From contig NZ_BONP01000009.1 of assembly GCF_016862775.1 (NCBI RefSeq), positions 1 through 64,000 of the forward strand: DNA of 64,000 bases. The letters are read 5' to 3'. Each line of letters opens with the position of its first letter. The stretch's first letter is position 1. Below, piece after piece: positions 47,604 to 57,182 of this stretch. A program made the position numbers and the translations under genes. The stretch is from Cellulomonas phragmiteti. GTDB taxonomy: Bacteria > Actinomycetota > Actinomycetes > Actinomycetales > Cellulomonadaceae. A model generated the notes under the pieces. It was not told where the DNA came from, searched no databases, and saw only the letters and a program-made list of their open reading frames with translations.

Positions 47604-48905
47604 ATGAAGAGGACTGCGGCACTGCGCGCGGTCGCGCTGGGTGCAGCGGTGGCGATGATCGCGACCGCTTGCAGCTCCGGCGGCGGCAGCGACGAGGCCA
47701 CCGACGGCACCGGCGAGAACGTCACCCTCACGTGGTGGCACAACTCGAACACCGGCGCCGGCAAGGACTACTACGACCAGCTGGCCGACGAGTTCGAGTC
47801 GGACAACCCTGGCGTGACGATCGAGGTCAGCGCCCTCCAGCACGAGGACATGCTCACCAAGCTCGACGCGGCGTTCCAGACGGGCGACCAGCCCGACATC
47901 TTCATGGAGCGCGGTGGCGGCGAGCTGAAGGCGCACGTCGAGGCGGGCCTGGTCAAGGACATCACCGACGACGCTGCTGACACGATCTCGGCGCTCGGCG
48001 GCTCGGTGGCCGGCTGGACCGTCGAGGACCGCGTCTACTCGCTGCCCTTCTCCATGGGTGTCGTGGGCTTCTGGTACAACAAGTCGATGTTCGCCCAGGC
48101 GGGCATCACCGAGGCCCCGACGACGATGGACGAGCTCAACGCGGCCGTCGAGGCCCTCAAGGGCGTCGGCATCGAGCCGATCTCCGTCGGCGCCGGCTCC
48201 GGCTGGCCCGCGGCGCACTACTGGTACTACTTCGCGCTGCGCCAGTGCTCGCAGGACACCATCGACACGGCGACGCAGTCGCTCGAGTTCACGGACGACT
48301 GCTGGGTCCGCGCGGGCGAGAGCCTGGCGGAGTTCGTGGCGACGGAGCCCTTCAACACGGGCTTCCTCGGCACCGAGGCGCAGGGCACGCCCGAGTCGGC
48401 CTCCGGTCTCCTCGCGAACCGCAAGGTCGCGATGGAGCTGGCCGGTCACTGGGAGCCCGGCGTCATGCAGGGCCTCACGGAGGACGAGCAGGGCCTGGGC
48501 GAGGACACCGCATGGTTCCCGTTCCCCGAGGTCCCGGGTGGCCAGGGTGACCCGGCCGCACAGCTCGGTGGCGGCGACGCGTGGGCGTGCTCCAACGACG
48601 CGCCCGACGTCTGCGTCGACTTCATCGAGTTCCTGCTGTCGAACGACGTGCAGAAGGGCTTCGCGGAGCTCGACATGGGTCTGCCGACGCTCCCGTCGGC
48701 CACGGCCTTCGTCGCAGCGCCCGAGCTGGCCCAGCTGCTGTCCTTCCGGAACGACGCGCCGTACGTCCAGCTGTACTTCGACACGGCGTTCGGCGAGAAC
48801 ATCGGTGGCGCCATGAACGAGGCCATCGTGTCCGTGTTCGCAGGGAGCGGGACGCCTCAGGGCGTCGTCGACGCCACCCAGTCCGCGGCTGACCTCGAGA
48901 AGTGA
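47604..48905 (+). CDS. Sugar ABC transporter substrate-binding lipoprotein
   Basis: This is a family 1 extracellular solute-binding protein of 433 residues. The lipoprotein signal ends MIATAC, with Cys23 followed by SSGGGS. The mature part contains LTWWHNSNTGAGKDYYDQLADEF and QPDIFMERGGGELKAHVEAG, typical of carbohydrate-binding proteins of the CUT1 class. The ATG at 47604 has AGGAG 8 bases upstream, which rules out the longer frame. Two permease genes follow with 4-base overlaps. The adjacent GH3 glycosidase suggests a beta-linked oligosaccharide, but the sugar is not fixed by sequence. Confidence 0.93.
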   Translation: MKRTAALRAVALGAAVAMIATACSSGGGSDEATDGTGENVTLTWWHNSNTGAGKDYYDQLADEFESDNPGVTIEVSALQHEDMLTKLDAAFQTGDQPDIFMERGGGELKAHVEAGLVKDITDDAADTISALGGSVAGWTVEDRVYSLPFSMGVVGFWYNKSMFAQAGITEAPTTMDELNAAVEALKGVGIEPISVGAGSGWPAAHYWYYFALRQCSQDTIDTATQSLEFTDDCWVRAGESLAEFVATEPFNTGFLGTEAQGTPESASGLLANRKVAMELAGHWEPGVMQGLTEDEQGLGEDTAWFPFPEVPGGQGDPAAQLGGGDAWACSNDAPDVCVDFIEFLLSNDVQKGFAELDMGLPTLPSATAFVAAPELAQLLSFRNDAPYVQLYFDTAFGENIGGAMNEAIVSVFAGSGTPQGVVDATQSAADLEK

Positions 48906-49957
48906 CCGACGTGGCAGGAGACCTGACCCCCCGCGGGGGGCACGCAACCAGGGCTGCTGCCGCCACCGCAGTGAACCCGGGTGCCACCGGCCAGGCCACG
49001 GCCTGGTCGGTGGCCCCTGGGCCGCGGGGGCGCGGAGCGTCGTCCAACGAGTGGCGCAAGCGCCTCGAGATCGTCTTCTTCGTGGCGCCGGCGCTCCTGC
49101 TGTTCGCCACCTTCGTGGTCATCCCGGTGATCCAGGCCGCCCGGTACTCCGTGTTCCGGTGGAACGGCCTCGGGCCGATGGACAACTTCGTCGGCTTCCA
49201 GAACTACGTCATGGCCCTGGGCGACACGATCTTCCAGCGTGCCGTGACCAACAACATGACGATCGCGGTCCTCTCGATCGCGATCCAGCTGCCGATCGGT
49301 CTGCTGATCGCCCTGCTGCTGAACCGCAAGTTCCCCGGCCAGACCGCGATGCGCGTCATCGTGTTCGTCCCCTACGTGCTCGCCGAGGTCGTCGCGGGTG
49401 TCATCTGGAAGCTGCTGCTGCAGCCGCAGGGTGGCGTCAACGCGTTCCTCGAGACGATCGGCCTGGGCGGGTTCACCAAGGCCTGGGTCGGTGACCCGAG
49501 CGTCGCGCTGTGGACCGTCATGGGTGTGCTCACCTGGAAGTACTGCGGTCTCGCGATCGTCCTGCTGCTCGCCGGCCTCCAGGGTGTGCCCGAGGAGCTG
49601 CACGAGGCGGCGTCGATCGACGGTGCCAGCTGGTGGCAGACGCAGCGCAAGATCACCATCCCGCTGCTCGGTCCGACCATCCGCACCTGGATGTTCCTGT
49701 CGATGATCGGGTCGTTGCAGCTCTTCGACATGGTGTGGATCCTCACCAGGGGCGGTCCGGACAACGCGACCGTCACCATGGCGACCTACCTCATCCGCCA
49801 GGGCACCGAGCGCAGCCAGTACGGCTACTCGTCCGCGGTCGCGATCATCCTCTTCGTCATCTCGTTCCTGCTGGCCGCGATCTTCCAGGCCTTCGTGCTC
49901 AACCGCGACTCGGGTGACGACAAGCCGAAGCAGCGTCGGAAGAAGGTGTCCCGATGA
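48902..49957 (+). CDS. Sugar ABC transporter permease, MalF/UgpA type
   Basis: The 351-residue inner-membrane protein has a hydrophilic 50-residue head and six TM helices. The ATPase-contact EAA loop is EELHEAASIDGASWWQTQ (about 230-247). The GTG overlaps the stop of the binding-protein gene (GTGA). Its sequence and position match the first permease of CUT1 importers. The head (Ala/Gly-rich, residues 1-48) is longer than in MalG-type partners. Confidence 0.92.
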   Translation: MTDVAGDLTPRGGHATRAAAATAVNPGATGQATAWSVAPGPRGRGASSNEWRKRLEIVFFVAPALLLFATFVVIPVIQAARYSVFRWNGLGPMDNFVGFQNYVMALGDTIFQRAVTNNMTIAVLSIAIQLPIGLLIALLLNRKFPGQTAMRVIVFVPYVLAEVVAGVIWKLLLQPQGGVNAFLETIGLGGFTKAWVGDPSVALWTVMGVLTWKYCGLAIVLLLAGLQGVPEELHEAASIDGASWWQTQRKITIPLLGPTIRTWMFLSMIGSLQLFDMVWILTRGGPDNATVTMATYLIRQGTERSQYGYSSAVAIILFVISFLLAAIFQAFVLNRDSGDDKPKQRRKKVSR

Positions 49958-50835
49958 CCTCCGTCGTCGCCCCGCCCTCACGCGGTACTCGTGGGGCCAC
50001 GCGGTCCGGCTCGCACAGCCGCCGCTCGGTCAGCCCGTGGGTCTACCTCGCGTCCGTCCTGGTCGCCGGCGTCACGCTGGCACCCGTGGTGTACGCGGTG
50101 CTCAGCGGGTTCCGCTCCAACGGCCAGCTCGGGGCCAACCCGGTCGGCCTGCCGAACCCCTGGATCTTCACCAACTACGTCGGCGTCCTCACGTCGTCGA
50201 GCTTCTGGCAGTACGCGCTGAACTCGATCATCATCGCCGGCGTCACGACGGCGATCGTGGTGGTGGCGGGCGTCATGGCCGCCTACCCGCTCGCGCGCTA
50301 CCGCTTCAAGGGGCGCCAGGCGCTGTTCAACGTCTTCGTGGCGGGCCTGATGTTCCCGCTCACGGTGGCGATCATCCCGCTGTTCCTCATGGTGCGTGAG
50401 CTCGGCCTGACCAACAGCTACTGGGGTGTGGCACTGCCGCAGGCGGCGTTCGCGCTGCCGATGACGATCGTCATCCTGCGGCCGTTCCTCATGGCGCTGC
50501 CCAACGAGCTCGAGGAGGCGGCGATGCTCGACGGCGCGTCGCGCATCGGTTTCTTCTGGCGGATCCTGGTCCCGCTGTCGGGCCCGGGCATGGTGACGAC
50601 CGGCGTGCTCGCCTTCGTGGGCTCGTGGAACGGCTACCTGCTCCCGCTGCTCTTCCTCAACAACCCCGCGCTCAAGACGCTGCCGCTCGGCGTCGCGGAC
50701 TTCTCCACCGAGCACTCCGCCGACACGGCCGGCGTGCTCGCCTTCACCTCGCTCGCGGTCATCCCGGCGCTGGTGTTCTTCCTGACGATGCAGAAGCGGA
50801 TCGTCAGCGGCCTGCAGGGGGCCGTGAAGGGCTGA
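49954..50835 (+). CDS. Sugar ABC transporter permease, MalG/UgpE type
   Basis: The 293-residue protein has six TM helices and the EAA loop NELEEAAMLDGASRIGFF (about 180-197). The ATG overlaps the previous stop (ATGA). No ATP-binding subunit is encoded in the operon or window; in actinobacteria a shared MsiK-type ATPase encoded elsewhere usually energises such importers. The stop codon is the loop of the small hairpin AAGGGC-TGA-GCCCTT (50827-50841). Confidence 0.92.
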   Translation: MTSVVAPPSRGTRGATRSGSHSRRSVSPWVYLASVLVAGVTLAPVVYAVLSGFRSNGQLGANPVGLPNPWIFTNYVGVLTSSSFWQYALNSIIIAGVTTAIVVVAGVMAAYPLARYRFKGRQALFNVFVAGLMFPLTVAIIPLFLMVRELGLTNSYWGVALPQAAFALPMTIVILRPFLMALPNELEEAAMLDGASRIGFFWRILVPLSGPGMVTTGVLAFVGSWNGYLLPLLFLNNPALKTLPLGVADFSTEHSADTAGVLAFTSLAVIPALVFFLTMQKRIVSGLQGAVKG

Positions 50836-50866
50836 GCCCTTCCCCCTGCGTTCCCCACCCTGGCGC

Positions 50867-50908
50867 GTCCGGGGGCCTCGCGCGCACGACCTGCGCGGGG
50901 CCCCGGAC
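50867..50908 (+). terminator. Long hairpin between the sugar permease and GH3 genes
   Basis: GTCCGGGGGCC (50867-50877) pairs with GGCCCCGGAC (50899-50908) with one bulged base, and inner CGCGCGCA/TGCGCG sequences extend it. It may end or attenuate the ABC transcript before the GH3 gene. Transcription may still read through, since the GH3 gene has a good ribosome binding site but no clear promoter. Confidence 0.5.
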
Positions 50909-50956
50909 CGCCCGTGCCCGCATCGTGGCGGTCGCGCACCCGAAGGAGACAGTGCA

Positions 50957-53239
50957 GTGACGGAGCTCGAGTTGCCCCCAGGACCCCGCGCCTCGGAGCG
51001 GGTGCGCGACCTCATGGCTCGCATGACGCTCGAGGAGAAGCTCGCACAGATCGTCGGCTTCTGGGAGAAGAGCGAGGGCGAGGCCGTCGCGCCGCTCCAG
51101 GGCGAGTTCGAGGCGCCGCGAGGGCTGGACGACTCGATCGGCGACGGGCTGGGTCACCTCACGCGCGTCTACGGGACCCGACCGGTCGACGCCGCGGAGC
51201 GCGCCGCGTGGCTCTGGGACAAGCAGCGCTGGTTCGTCAACGAGACGCGCCTGGGCATCCCGGCCCTCGTGCACGAGGAGTGCCTCACGGGCCTGTCGGC
51301 CTGGGGCGCCGCCACCTTCCCGACACCGTTGGCCTGGGGCTCGTCGTTCGACCCCGACCTCGTGACCCGCATGGGGGAGCTCATCGGCGGGTCGATGCGC
51401 ACGCTGGGGATCCACCAGGGCCTGGCCCCGGTCCTCGACGTGATCCGCGACCCCCGGTGGGGGCGCGTCGACGAGTGCATCTCCGAGGACCCGTACCTGG
51501 TCGGCACGCTCGGCACGTCCTACGTGCGCGGGCTGCAGTCGACCGGCATCCACGCCACCCTCAAGCACTTCGTCGGCTACTCGGCGTCGCAGTCGGGCCG
51601 CAACTTCGGTCCCGTGCACATCGGCGCGCGCGAGCTCGCCGACGTGCTCCTCGTGCCCTTCGAGATGGGGGTGCTCGACGGCGCCGTGCGGTCGGTCATG
51701 TCGTCCTACAACGAGATCGACGGCGTGCCGGTCGCGGCCGACCCCGACCTGCTGACCGGGCTGCTGCGCGAGCGCTGGGGGTTCGACGGCACCGTCGTCG
51801 CCGACTACTTCGGCGTCGCGTTCCTGCAGCTGCTGCACCACACCGCCGGCGACCTCGGCGAGGCGGCCGGCCAGGCGCTCGCCGCCGGCGTCGACATCGA
51901 GCTGCCGACCGGGGACGCGTACCTCGGCCCGCTGGCGGCGGCGGTGCGCGCGGGCACGGTCGACGAGTCGCTCGTCGACCGCGCCGTCCTGCGGGCCCTG
52001 GCCCAGAAGGAGGAGCTCGGGCTGCTCGACGCGACCTTCGAGGACGCACCCCCCACGGAGGTCGACCTGGACTCGCCGGCGCACCGTGAGGTGGCCGCGC
52101 TGCTCGCCGAGCGCTCGATCGTGCTGCTCAGCAACGACGGCACGCTCCCGCTCGCCCCCGACGCCCGGGTCGCGGTGATCGGCCCCAACGCCGACCGCGC
52201 CGCCGCGCTCTTCGGCTGCTACTCGTTCCTCAACCACGTGCTCGCGCACCATCCGGACGCCGCCGTCGGCATCGAGACCCCGACCGTGCTCGAGGCGCTG
52301 CGCGCCGAGCACACCGGCGGCGAGATCACCTCGACGCCCGGCTGCGCGGTCGACGACGACGACCGCTCGGGGTTCGACGCGGCGGTGGCCGCGGCGAGCG
52401 CCGCCGACGTCGCCGTGCTCGTGGTCGGTGACCACGCGGCGCTCTTCGGTCGCGGCACCGTCGGCGAGGGCTGCGACCGGGACGACCTCGAGCTGCCCGG
52501 CGTCCAGCGCCAGCTCGTCGAGGCCGTGCTGGCGACCGGCACGCCCGTCGTGCTCGTCATGCTCACCGGTCGTCCCTACGCGGTGGACTGGGCCCTCGGG
52601 CGCTGCGCGGCGGCCGTCCAGGCGTTCTTCCCCGGCGAGGAGGGCGGGAACGCGGTCGCGGGCGTCCTCACCGGTCGCGTCAACCCGTCCGGCCGGCTGC
52701 CGATCTCCATGCCGCGCTCGGCGGGCGCGCAGCCCTACACCTACCTGCACCCCGCGCTGGGCGGCGACGGCGACGTCACGAACCTCAGCACGGTCCCGAC
52801 CCTGCCCTTCGGGCACGGCCTGTCGTACACGTCGTTCACGCACACCGACCTGCGCGTCGCGCCGGGCGCCTCGACGCGCGACGTGCTCACGGTCACCGTC
52901 ACGGTCACGAACACCGGCGACCGGGCCGGCGCCGACGTCGTGCAGGTGTACGGCAAGGACGTCGTCGCGAGCGTGACCCGCCCGGTCGCCCAGCTGCTGG
53001 GCTACCACCGCATCGAGCTCGCCCCGGGCCAGAGCGCCGACGTCGAGCTCGCGGTCCCCGCGGCGCGGCTGGCGTTCACCGACCGCTCGGGTCGACGGGT
53101 CGTCGAGCCCGGCGAGCTCGAGGTGTGGATCGGGTCGTCGTGCGCGCAGCGCGACGTCGAGGCGAGCGTCGAGCTCGTCGGCGAGACCTACCCGGTCACG
53201 CTCGACGACCCGCGCTGGACCGGCGTCACGGTCCGCTGA
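50957..53239 (+). CDS. Beta-glycosidase, GH3 family
   Basis: The 760-residue enzyme is of the exo-acting beta-glucosidase/beta-xylosidase group. The barrel contains DPRWGRVDECISEDPYLVG and KHFVGYSASQSGRN, and the nucleophile Asp is in VVADYFGV (about 283). The alpha/beta sandwich follows (SIVLLSNDGTLPL), then a C-terminal fibronectin-like domain from about 620. No signal peptide is present, so it probably cleaves imported oligosaccharides. The GTG has AAGGAG (50943-50948) eight bases upstream. It follows the importer and LacI regulator, forming one utilisation locus. Whether the substrate is gluco- or xylo-type cannot be told. Confidence 0.92.
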   Translation: MTELELPPGPRASERVRDLMARMTLEEKLAQIVGFWEKSEGEAVAPLQGEFEAPRGLDDSIGDGLGHLTRVYGTRPVDAAERAAWLWDKQRWFVNETRLGIPALVHEECLTGLSAWGAATFPTPLAWGSSFDPDLVTRMGELIGGSMRTLGIHQGLAPVLDVIRDPRWGRVDECISEDPYLVGTLGTSYVRGLQSTGIHATLKHFVGYSASQSGRNFGPVHIGARELADVLLVPFEMGVLDGAVRSVMSSYNEIDGVPVAADPDLLTGLLRERWGFDGTVVADYFGVAFLQLLHHTAGDLGEAAGQALAAGVDIELPTGDAYLGPLAAAVRAGTVDESLVDRAVLRALAQKEELGLLDATFEDAPPTEVDLDSPAHREVAALLAERSIVLLSNDGTLPLAPDARVAVIGPNADRAAALFGCYSFLNHVLAHHPDAAVGIETPTVLEALRAEHTGGEITSTPGCAVDDDDRSGFDAAVAAASAADVAVLVVGDHAALFGRGTVGEGCDRDDLELPGVQRQLVEAVLATGTPVVLVMLTGRPYAVDWALGRCAAAVQAFFPGEEGGNAVAGVLTGRVNPSGRLPISMPRSAGAQPYTYLHPALGGDGDVTNLSTVPTLPFGHGLSYTSFTHTDLRVAPGASTRDVLTVTVTVTNTGDRAGADVVQVYGKDVVASVTRPVAQLLGYHRIELAPGQSADVELAVPAARLAFTDRSGRRVVEPGELEVWIGSSCAQRDVEASVELVGETYPVTLDDPRWTGVTVR

Positions 53240-53243
53240 GACG

Positions 53244-53277
53244 TCCGCCGGCGGCAGGAGCAGCTGCCGCCGGCGGA
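53244..53277 (+). terminator. Perfect 14-bp stem terminator after the GH3 gene
   Basis: TCCGCCGGCGGCAG (53244-53257) and CTGCCGCCGGCGGA (53264-53277) are exact complements around the 6-base loop GAGCAG. It begins five bases after the GH3 stop and has no T-run. It is the strongest hairpin I saw in the window. Confidence 0.75.
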
Positions 53278-53378
53278 TCACAGGTCGGACGTGCGGCACG
53301 CCGTGCCCCACGCCGACGTAGCGTGTCGGGGCGTCACCGCGAGGCGGCGTCGTGCCCCGCGAGAAGGAGACACCTGCG

Positions 53379-55241
53379 ATGAGCCGTCCGCTGCGCTCAC
53401 GTACCTCGACCCACGGCCGCAACATGGCCGGAGCCCGTGCGCTGTGGCGTGCGACCGGGATGGGCGCGGACGACTTCGGCAAGCCGATCATCGCGATCGC
53501 GAACTCCTACACGCAGTTCGTCCCCGGGCACGTGCACCTCAAGGACATGGGCGACCTGGTCGCCGGTGCGATCCGCGAGGCCGGCGGCGTCGCCAAGGAG
53601 TTCAACACGATCGCCGTCGACGACGGCATCGCGATGGGTCACGGCGGCATGCTGTACTCCCTGCCCAGCCGGGACCTCATCGCCGACTCCGTGGAGTACA
53701 TGGTCAACGCGCACTGCGCCGACGCGATCGTGTGCATCTCCAACTGCGACAAGATCACCCCGGGCATGCTCAACGCCGCGCTGCGGCTGAACATCCCGGT
53801 GGTCTTCGTGTCCGGCGGGCCCATGGAGGCCGGCAAGGCGGTCGTCGCCGACGGTGTCGCGCGGACCCCCCTCAACCTCGTCAACGCGATCAACTACGCC
53901 GCCGACGACAGCGTCTCCGACGAGGCCCTGGGCCGCGTGGAGGAGAACGCGTGCCCCACGTGCGGCTCCTGCTCGGGGATGTTCACGGCCAACTCGATGA
54001 ACTGCCTCACCGAGGCGCTCGGCCTGTCGCTGCCCGGCAACGGCTCGACGCTCGCCACCCACACGGCGCGCCGTGAGCTGTTCCTCGAGGCGGGTCGCAC
54101 GATCGTGGACCTCGCGCGCCGCTACTACGACGAGGGGGACGACAGCGTCGCACCGCGCTCGATCGCGTCCCGCGCGGCGTTCAGCAACGCCATGACCCTC
54201 GACGTCGCGATGGGCGGCTCCACCAACACGGTGCTGCACATCCTCGCGGCCGCGCAGGAGGCCGAGCTGGACTTCACGCTCGAGGACATCGACGCGATCA
54301 GCCGCCGCGTGCCGTGCCTGTCGAAGGTCGCGCCCAACCACCCCGACTTCCACATGGAGGACGTCCACCGGGCCGGCGGCATCCCCGCCCTGCTGGGGGA
54401 GCTGGACCGCGGCGGGCTCCTCGACCACGACGTGACCAGCGTCCACACCCCGACCCTGCGCGCCTGGCTCGACGACTGGGACGTCCGCGGCGGGAAGGCG
54501 ACGCAGCGCGCGCTCGACCTGTTCCTCGCGGCGCCCGGCGGTGTGCGCACCACGCAGGCGTTCTCGACGTCGAACGTGTGGGAGTCGCTCGACACCGACG
54601 CGGCGAACGGCTGCATCCGCGACGTCGCCCACGCCTACACGGTCGAGGGCGGCCTGGCGGTGCTGCGCGGCAACCTCGCGCAGGACGGCGCGATCCTCAA
54701 GACCGCCGGCATCGACCCCGACGTCTTCCACTTCGTCGGGCGGGCGCTGGTCTGCGAGTCCCAGGACGAGGCGGTCGACAAGATCCTGCGCAAGGAGGTC
54801 GAGCCCGGGCACGTGGTCGTCGTCCGCTACGAGGGCCCCGCGGGCGGCCCCGGCATGCAAGAGATGCTCTACCCCACGTCGTTCATCAAGGGCCGCGGGC
54901 TGGGCAAGGTGTGCGCGCTCATCACGGACGGCCGGTTCTCCGGCGGCTCGTCCGGCATCTCCGTGGGCCACATCAGCCCCGAGGCGGCCGCCGGCGGCAC
55001 GATCGGCCTGATCGAGGATGGCGACGAGATCGAGATCGACGTCGAGACGCGGCTCATCCGGCTCAACGTCCCGGACGCCGTGATCGCCGAGCGCCGCGCC
55101 AAGATGGAGGCGTCGGAGCACCCGTGGCAGCCGGTCGACCGCGACCGGTACGTGTCGCCCGCGCTGCAGGCGTACGCCGCGATGGCCACGAGCGCGGACC
55201 GCGGCGCCGTGCGCGACGTCAGCCGGCTGCGGCGACGCTGA
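53379..55241 (+). CDS. ilvD: Dihydroxy-acid dehydratase, E. coli-like class
   Basis: IlvD dehydrates dihydroxyisovalerate and dihydroxymethylvalerate in valine, isoleucine and leucine synthesis. The 620-residue protein is close to the E. coli IlvD length. It has [10 protein letters not shown] (C123) and [20 protein letters not shown] (C192, C195, C198). The early region reads [14 protein letters not shown], without the Cys that the other class has there, which fits the oxygen-sensitive 4Fe-4S class. The ATG has AAGGAG (53364-53369) nine bases upstream; the frame runs slightly longer. A second, different ilvD follows 65 bases downstream. Confidence 0.94.
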   Translation: MSRPLRSRTSTHGRNMAGARALWRATGMGADDFGKPIIAIANSYTQFVPGHVHLKDMGDLVAGAIREAGGVAKEFNTIAVDDGIAMGHGGMLYSLPSRDLIADSVEYMVNAHCADAIVCISNCDKITPGMLNAALRLNIPVVFVSGGPMEAGKAVVADGVARTPLNLVNAINYAADDSVSDEALGRVEENACPTCGSCSGMFTANSMNCLTEALGLSLPGNGSTLATHTARRELFLEAGRTIVDLARRYYDEGDDSVAPRSIASRAAFSNAMTLDVAMGGSTNTVLHILAAAQEAELDFTLEDIDAISRRVPCLSKVAPNHPDFHMEDVHRAGGIPALLGELDRGGLLDHDVTSVHTPTLRAWLDDWDVRGGKATQRALDLFLAAPGGVRTTQAFSTSNVWESLDTDAANGCIRDVAHAYTVEGGLAVLRGNLAQDGAILKTAGIDPDVFHFVGRALVCESQDEAVDKILRKEVEPGHVVVVRYEGPAGGPGMQEMLYPTSFIKGRGLGKVCALITDGRFSGGSSGISVGHISPEAAAGGTIGLIEDGDEIEIDVETRLIRLNVPDAVIAERRAKMEASEHPWQPVDRDRYVSPALQAYAAMATSADRGAVRDVSRLRRR

Positions 55242-55294
55242 GCCGCGCCGGCCGACGCGCCCCGCGGTGGTGGGCGCGGACGGTGCCACCGAAC

Positions 55295-55300
55295 TAGGGT
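55295..55300 (+). promoter_or_regulatory. Probable -10 element for the second ilvD
   Basis: TAGGGT ends 6 bases before the ATG at 55307 with no Shine-Dalgarno site. This gives the second ilvD a probable promoter of its own, so the two copies could be expressed under different conditions. Confidence 0.5.
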
Positions 55301-55306
55301 CGCGGC

Positions 55307-57025
55307 ATGACGACCACCCACGGCGCTCCGGGTCCCGAGATCGACATCAAGCCCCGTTCGCGGCAGGTCACCGACGGGCTGGAGGCGACCGCGTCGCGCG
55401 GCATGCTGCGCGCGGTCGGGATGGGGGACGACGACTTCGCGAAGCCGCAGATCGGCGTCGCGAGCTCGTGGAACGAGATCACGCCCTGCAACCTGTCGCT
55501 CGACCGGCTGGCCAAGGCCGCCAAGAGCGGTGTGCACGCCGCCGGCGGGTACCCGCTGGAGTTCGGCACGATCTCGGTGTCCGACGGCATCTCGATGGGC
55601 CACGAGGGCATGCACTACTCGCTGGTCAGCCGCGACATCATCGCGGACAGCGTCGAGACCGTGATGATGGCCGAGCGGCTCGACGGGTCGGTGCTCCTGG
55701 CCGGGTGCGACAAGTCGCTGCCGGGCATGCTCATGGCGGCGGCGCGGCTCGACCTGGCGTCGGTCTTCCTCTACGCGGGCTCGATCATGCCGGGCTGGGT
55801 CAAGCTGTCGGACGGCACCGAGAAGGACGTGACGATCATCGACGCGTTCGAGGCCGTCGGCGCGTGCGCGCGCGGCCTGATGTCCCGCGAGGACGTCGAC
55901 CGCATCGAGCGTGCCATCTGCCCCGGCGAGGGCGCGTGCGGCGGCATGTACACGGCGAACACGATGGCCTCGGTGGCCGAGGCCATCGGCATGTCGGTCC
56001 CGGGGTCCGCGGCCCCGCCGTCGGCCGACCGGCGGCGCGACCAGTACGCCCACCGCTCGGGCGAGGCCGTGGTGGAGCTGCTGCGGCGCGGGATCACGGC
56101 TCGGCAGATCATGACGAAGGAGGCCTTCGAGAACGCGATCGCCGTCGTCATGGCCTTCGGTGGGTCGACGAACGCGGTCCTGCACCTGCTGGCCATCGCG
56201 CACGAGGCCGAGGTGGACCTCACGCTGGAGGACTTCAGCCGCGTCGCGGCGCGCGTCCCGCACCTGGGGGACCTCAAGCCGTTCGGCCGCTACGTGATGA
56301 ACGACGTCGACCGGGTCGGCGGGGTCCCCGTGGTGATGAAGGCCCTGCTCGACGCCGGGCTCCTGCACGGCGACTGCCTGACGGTCACCGGGCGCACGGT
56401 CGCCGAGAACCTCGCCGAGATCGCCCCGCCCGACCCGGACGGCAAGATCCTGCGCGCCCTGAGCAATCCCATCCACCGCACCGGGGGCATCTCGATCCTG
56501 TCCGGGTCGCTGGCGCCCGAGGGTGCGGTCGTGAAGTCGGCGGGGTTCGACTCGGACGTCTTCGAGGGCACCGCGCGCGTGTTCGAGCGTGAGCGGGCCG
56601 CGCTCGACGCGCTCGAGGACGGCACGATCCAGGCCGGGGACGTCGTCGTCATCCGCTACGAGGGGCCCAAGGGCGGCCCGGGGATGCGCGAGATGCTCGC
56701 GATCACCGGGGCGATCAAGGGCGCGGGCCTGGGCAAGGACGTCCTGCTGGTGACCGACGGACGCTTCTCGGGCGGGACGACGGGACTGTGCGTCGGCCAC
56801 ATCGCACCTGAGGCCGTGGACGCCGGCCCGATCGCGTTCGTGCGCGACGGCGACCGCATCCGCCTGGACGTCGCCCACGCGACCCTGGACCTGCTGGTCG
56901 ACGACGCCGAGCTCGCGTCGCGCCGCGAGGGGTGGGTGCCGCTGCCGCCCCGGTACACGCGCGGTGTGCTCGGCAAGTACCAGAAGCTCGTGCAGTCGGC
57001 GTCGAAGGGTGCCGTTCTCGGCTGA
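55307..57025 (+). CDS. ilvD: Dihydroxy-acid dehydratase, 2Fe-2S (mycobacterial/plant-like) class
   Basis: This second IlvD has 572 residues. It carries a Cys in the early motif [13 protein letters not shown] (C61), then [11 protein letters not shown] (C134) and [14 protein letters not shown] (C211). Three cysteines in these places mark the oxygen-stable 2Fe-2S class of IlvD known from plants and Mycobacterium. It is only distantly similar to the upstream copy, so it is not a recent duplicate. Some members of the wider IlvD/Edd family act on sugar acids, so a sugar-acid dehydratase role for one of the two remains possible. Confidence 0.93.
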   Translation: MTTTHGAPGPEIDIKPRSRQVTDGLEATASRGMLRAVGMGDDDFAKPQIGVASSWNEITPCNLSLDRLAKAAKSGVHAAGGYPLEFGTISVSDGISMGHEGMHYSLVSRDIIADSVETVMMAERLDGSVLLAGCDKSLPGMLMAAARLDLASVFLYAGSIMPGWVKLSDGTEKDVTIIDAFEAVGACARGLMSREDVDRIERAICPGEGACGGMYTANTMASVAEAIGMSVPGSAAPPSADRRRDQYAHRSGEAVVELLRRGITARQIMTKEAFENAIAVVMAFGGSTNAVLHLLAIAHEAEVDLTLEDFSRVAARVPHLGDLKPFGRYVMNDVDRVGGVPVVMKALLDAGLLHGDCLTVTGRTVAENLAEIAPPDPDGKILRALSNPIHRTGGISILSGSLAPEGAVVKSAGFDSDVFEGTARVFERERAALDALEDGTIQAGDVVVIRYEGPKGGPGMREMLAITGAIKGAGLGKDVLLVTDGRFSGGTTGLCVGHIAPEAVDAGPIAFVRDGDRIRLDVAHATLDLLVDDAELASRREGWVPLPPRYTRGVLGKYQKLVQSASKGAVLG

Positions 57026-57125
57026 GGGACCCGCGGGGGCGGCGCGGCGCGTCGCCGGGTGAAACCTGTCCGACGCTCGCGCCGCCCGTGGGGTGTGCGC
57101 CCGGCATCGACCAGGATGGGCGTTC

Positions 57126-57182
57126 ATGAGCACCGACCAGCGTGAGCGCACCTCGGCGACGGGCACCACGTGCTGCGGGTGA
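57126..57182 (+). other. 18-codon open frame overlapping the FHA-like gene start
   Basis: ATG at 57126 opens MSTDQRERTSATGTTCCG and stops at 57180-57182, overlapping the start of the next gene in another frame. It looks like a natural N-terminus that a one-base shift would join to the downstream frame (which reads GHHVLRVTLRGVG). It may be the real start broken by a frameshift or sequencing error, or chance. Confidence 0.35.
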
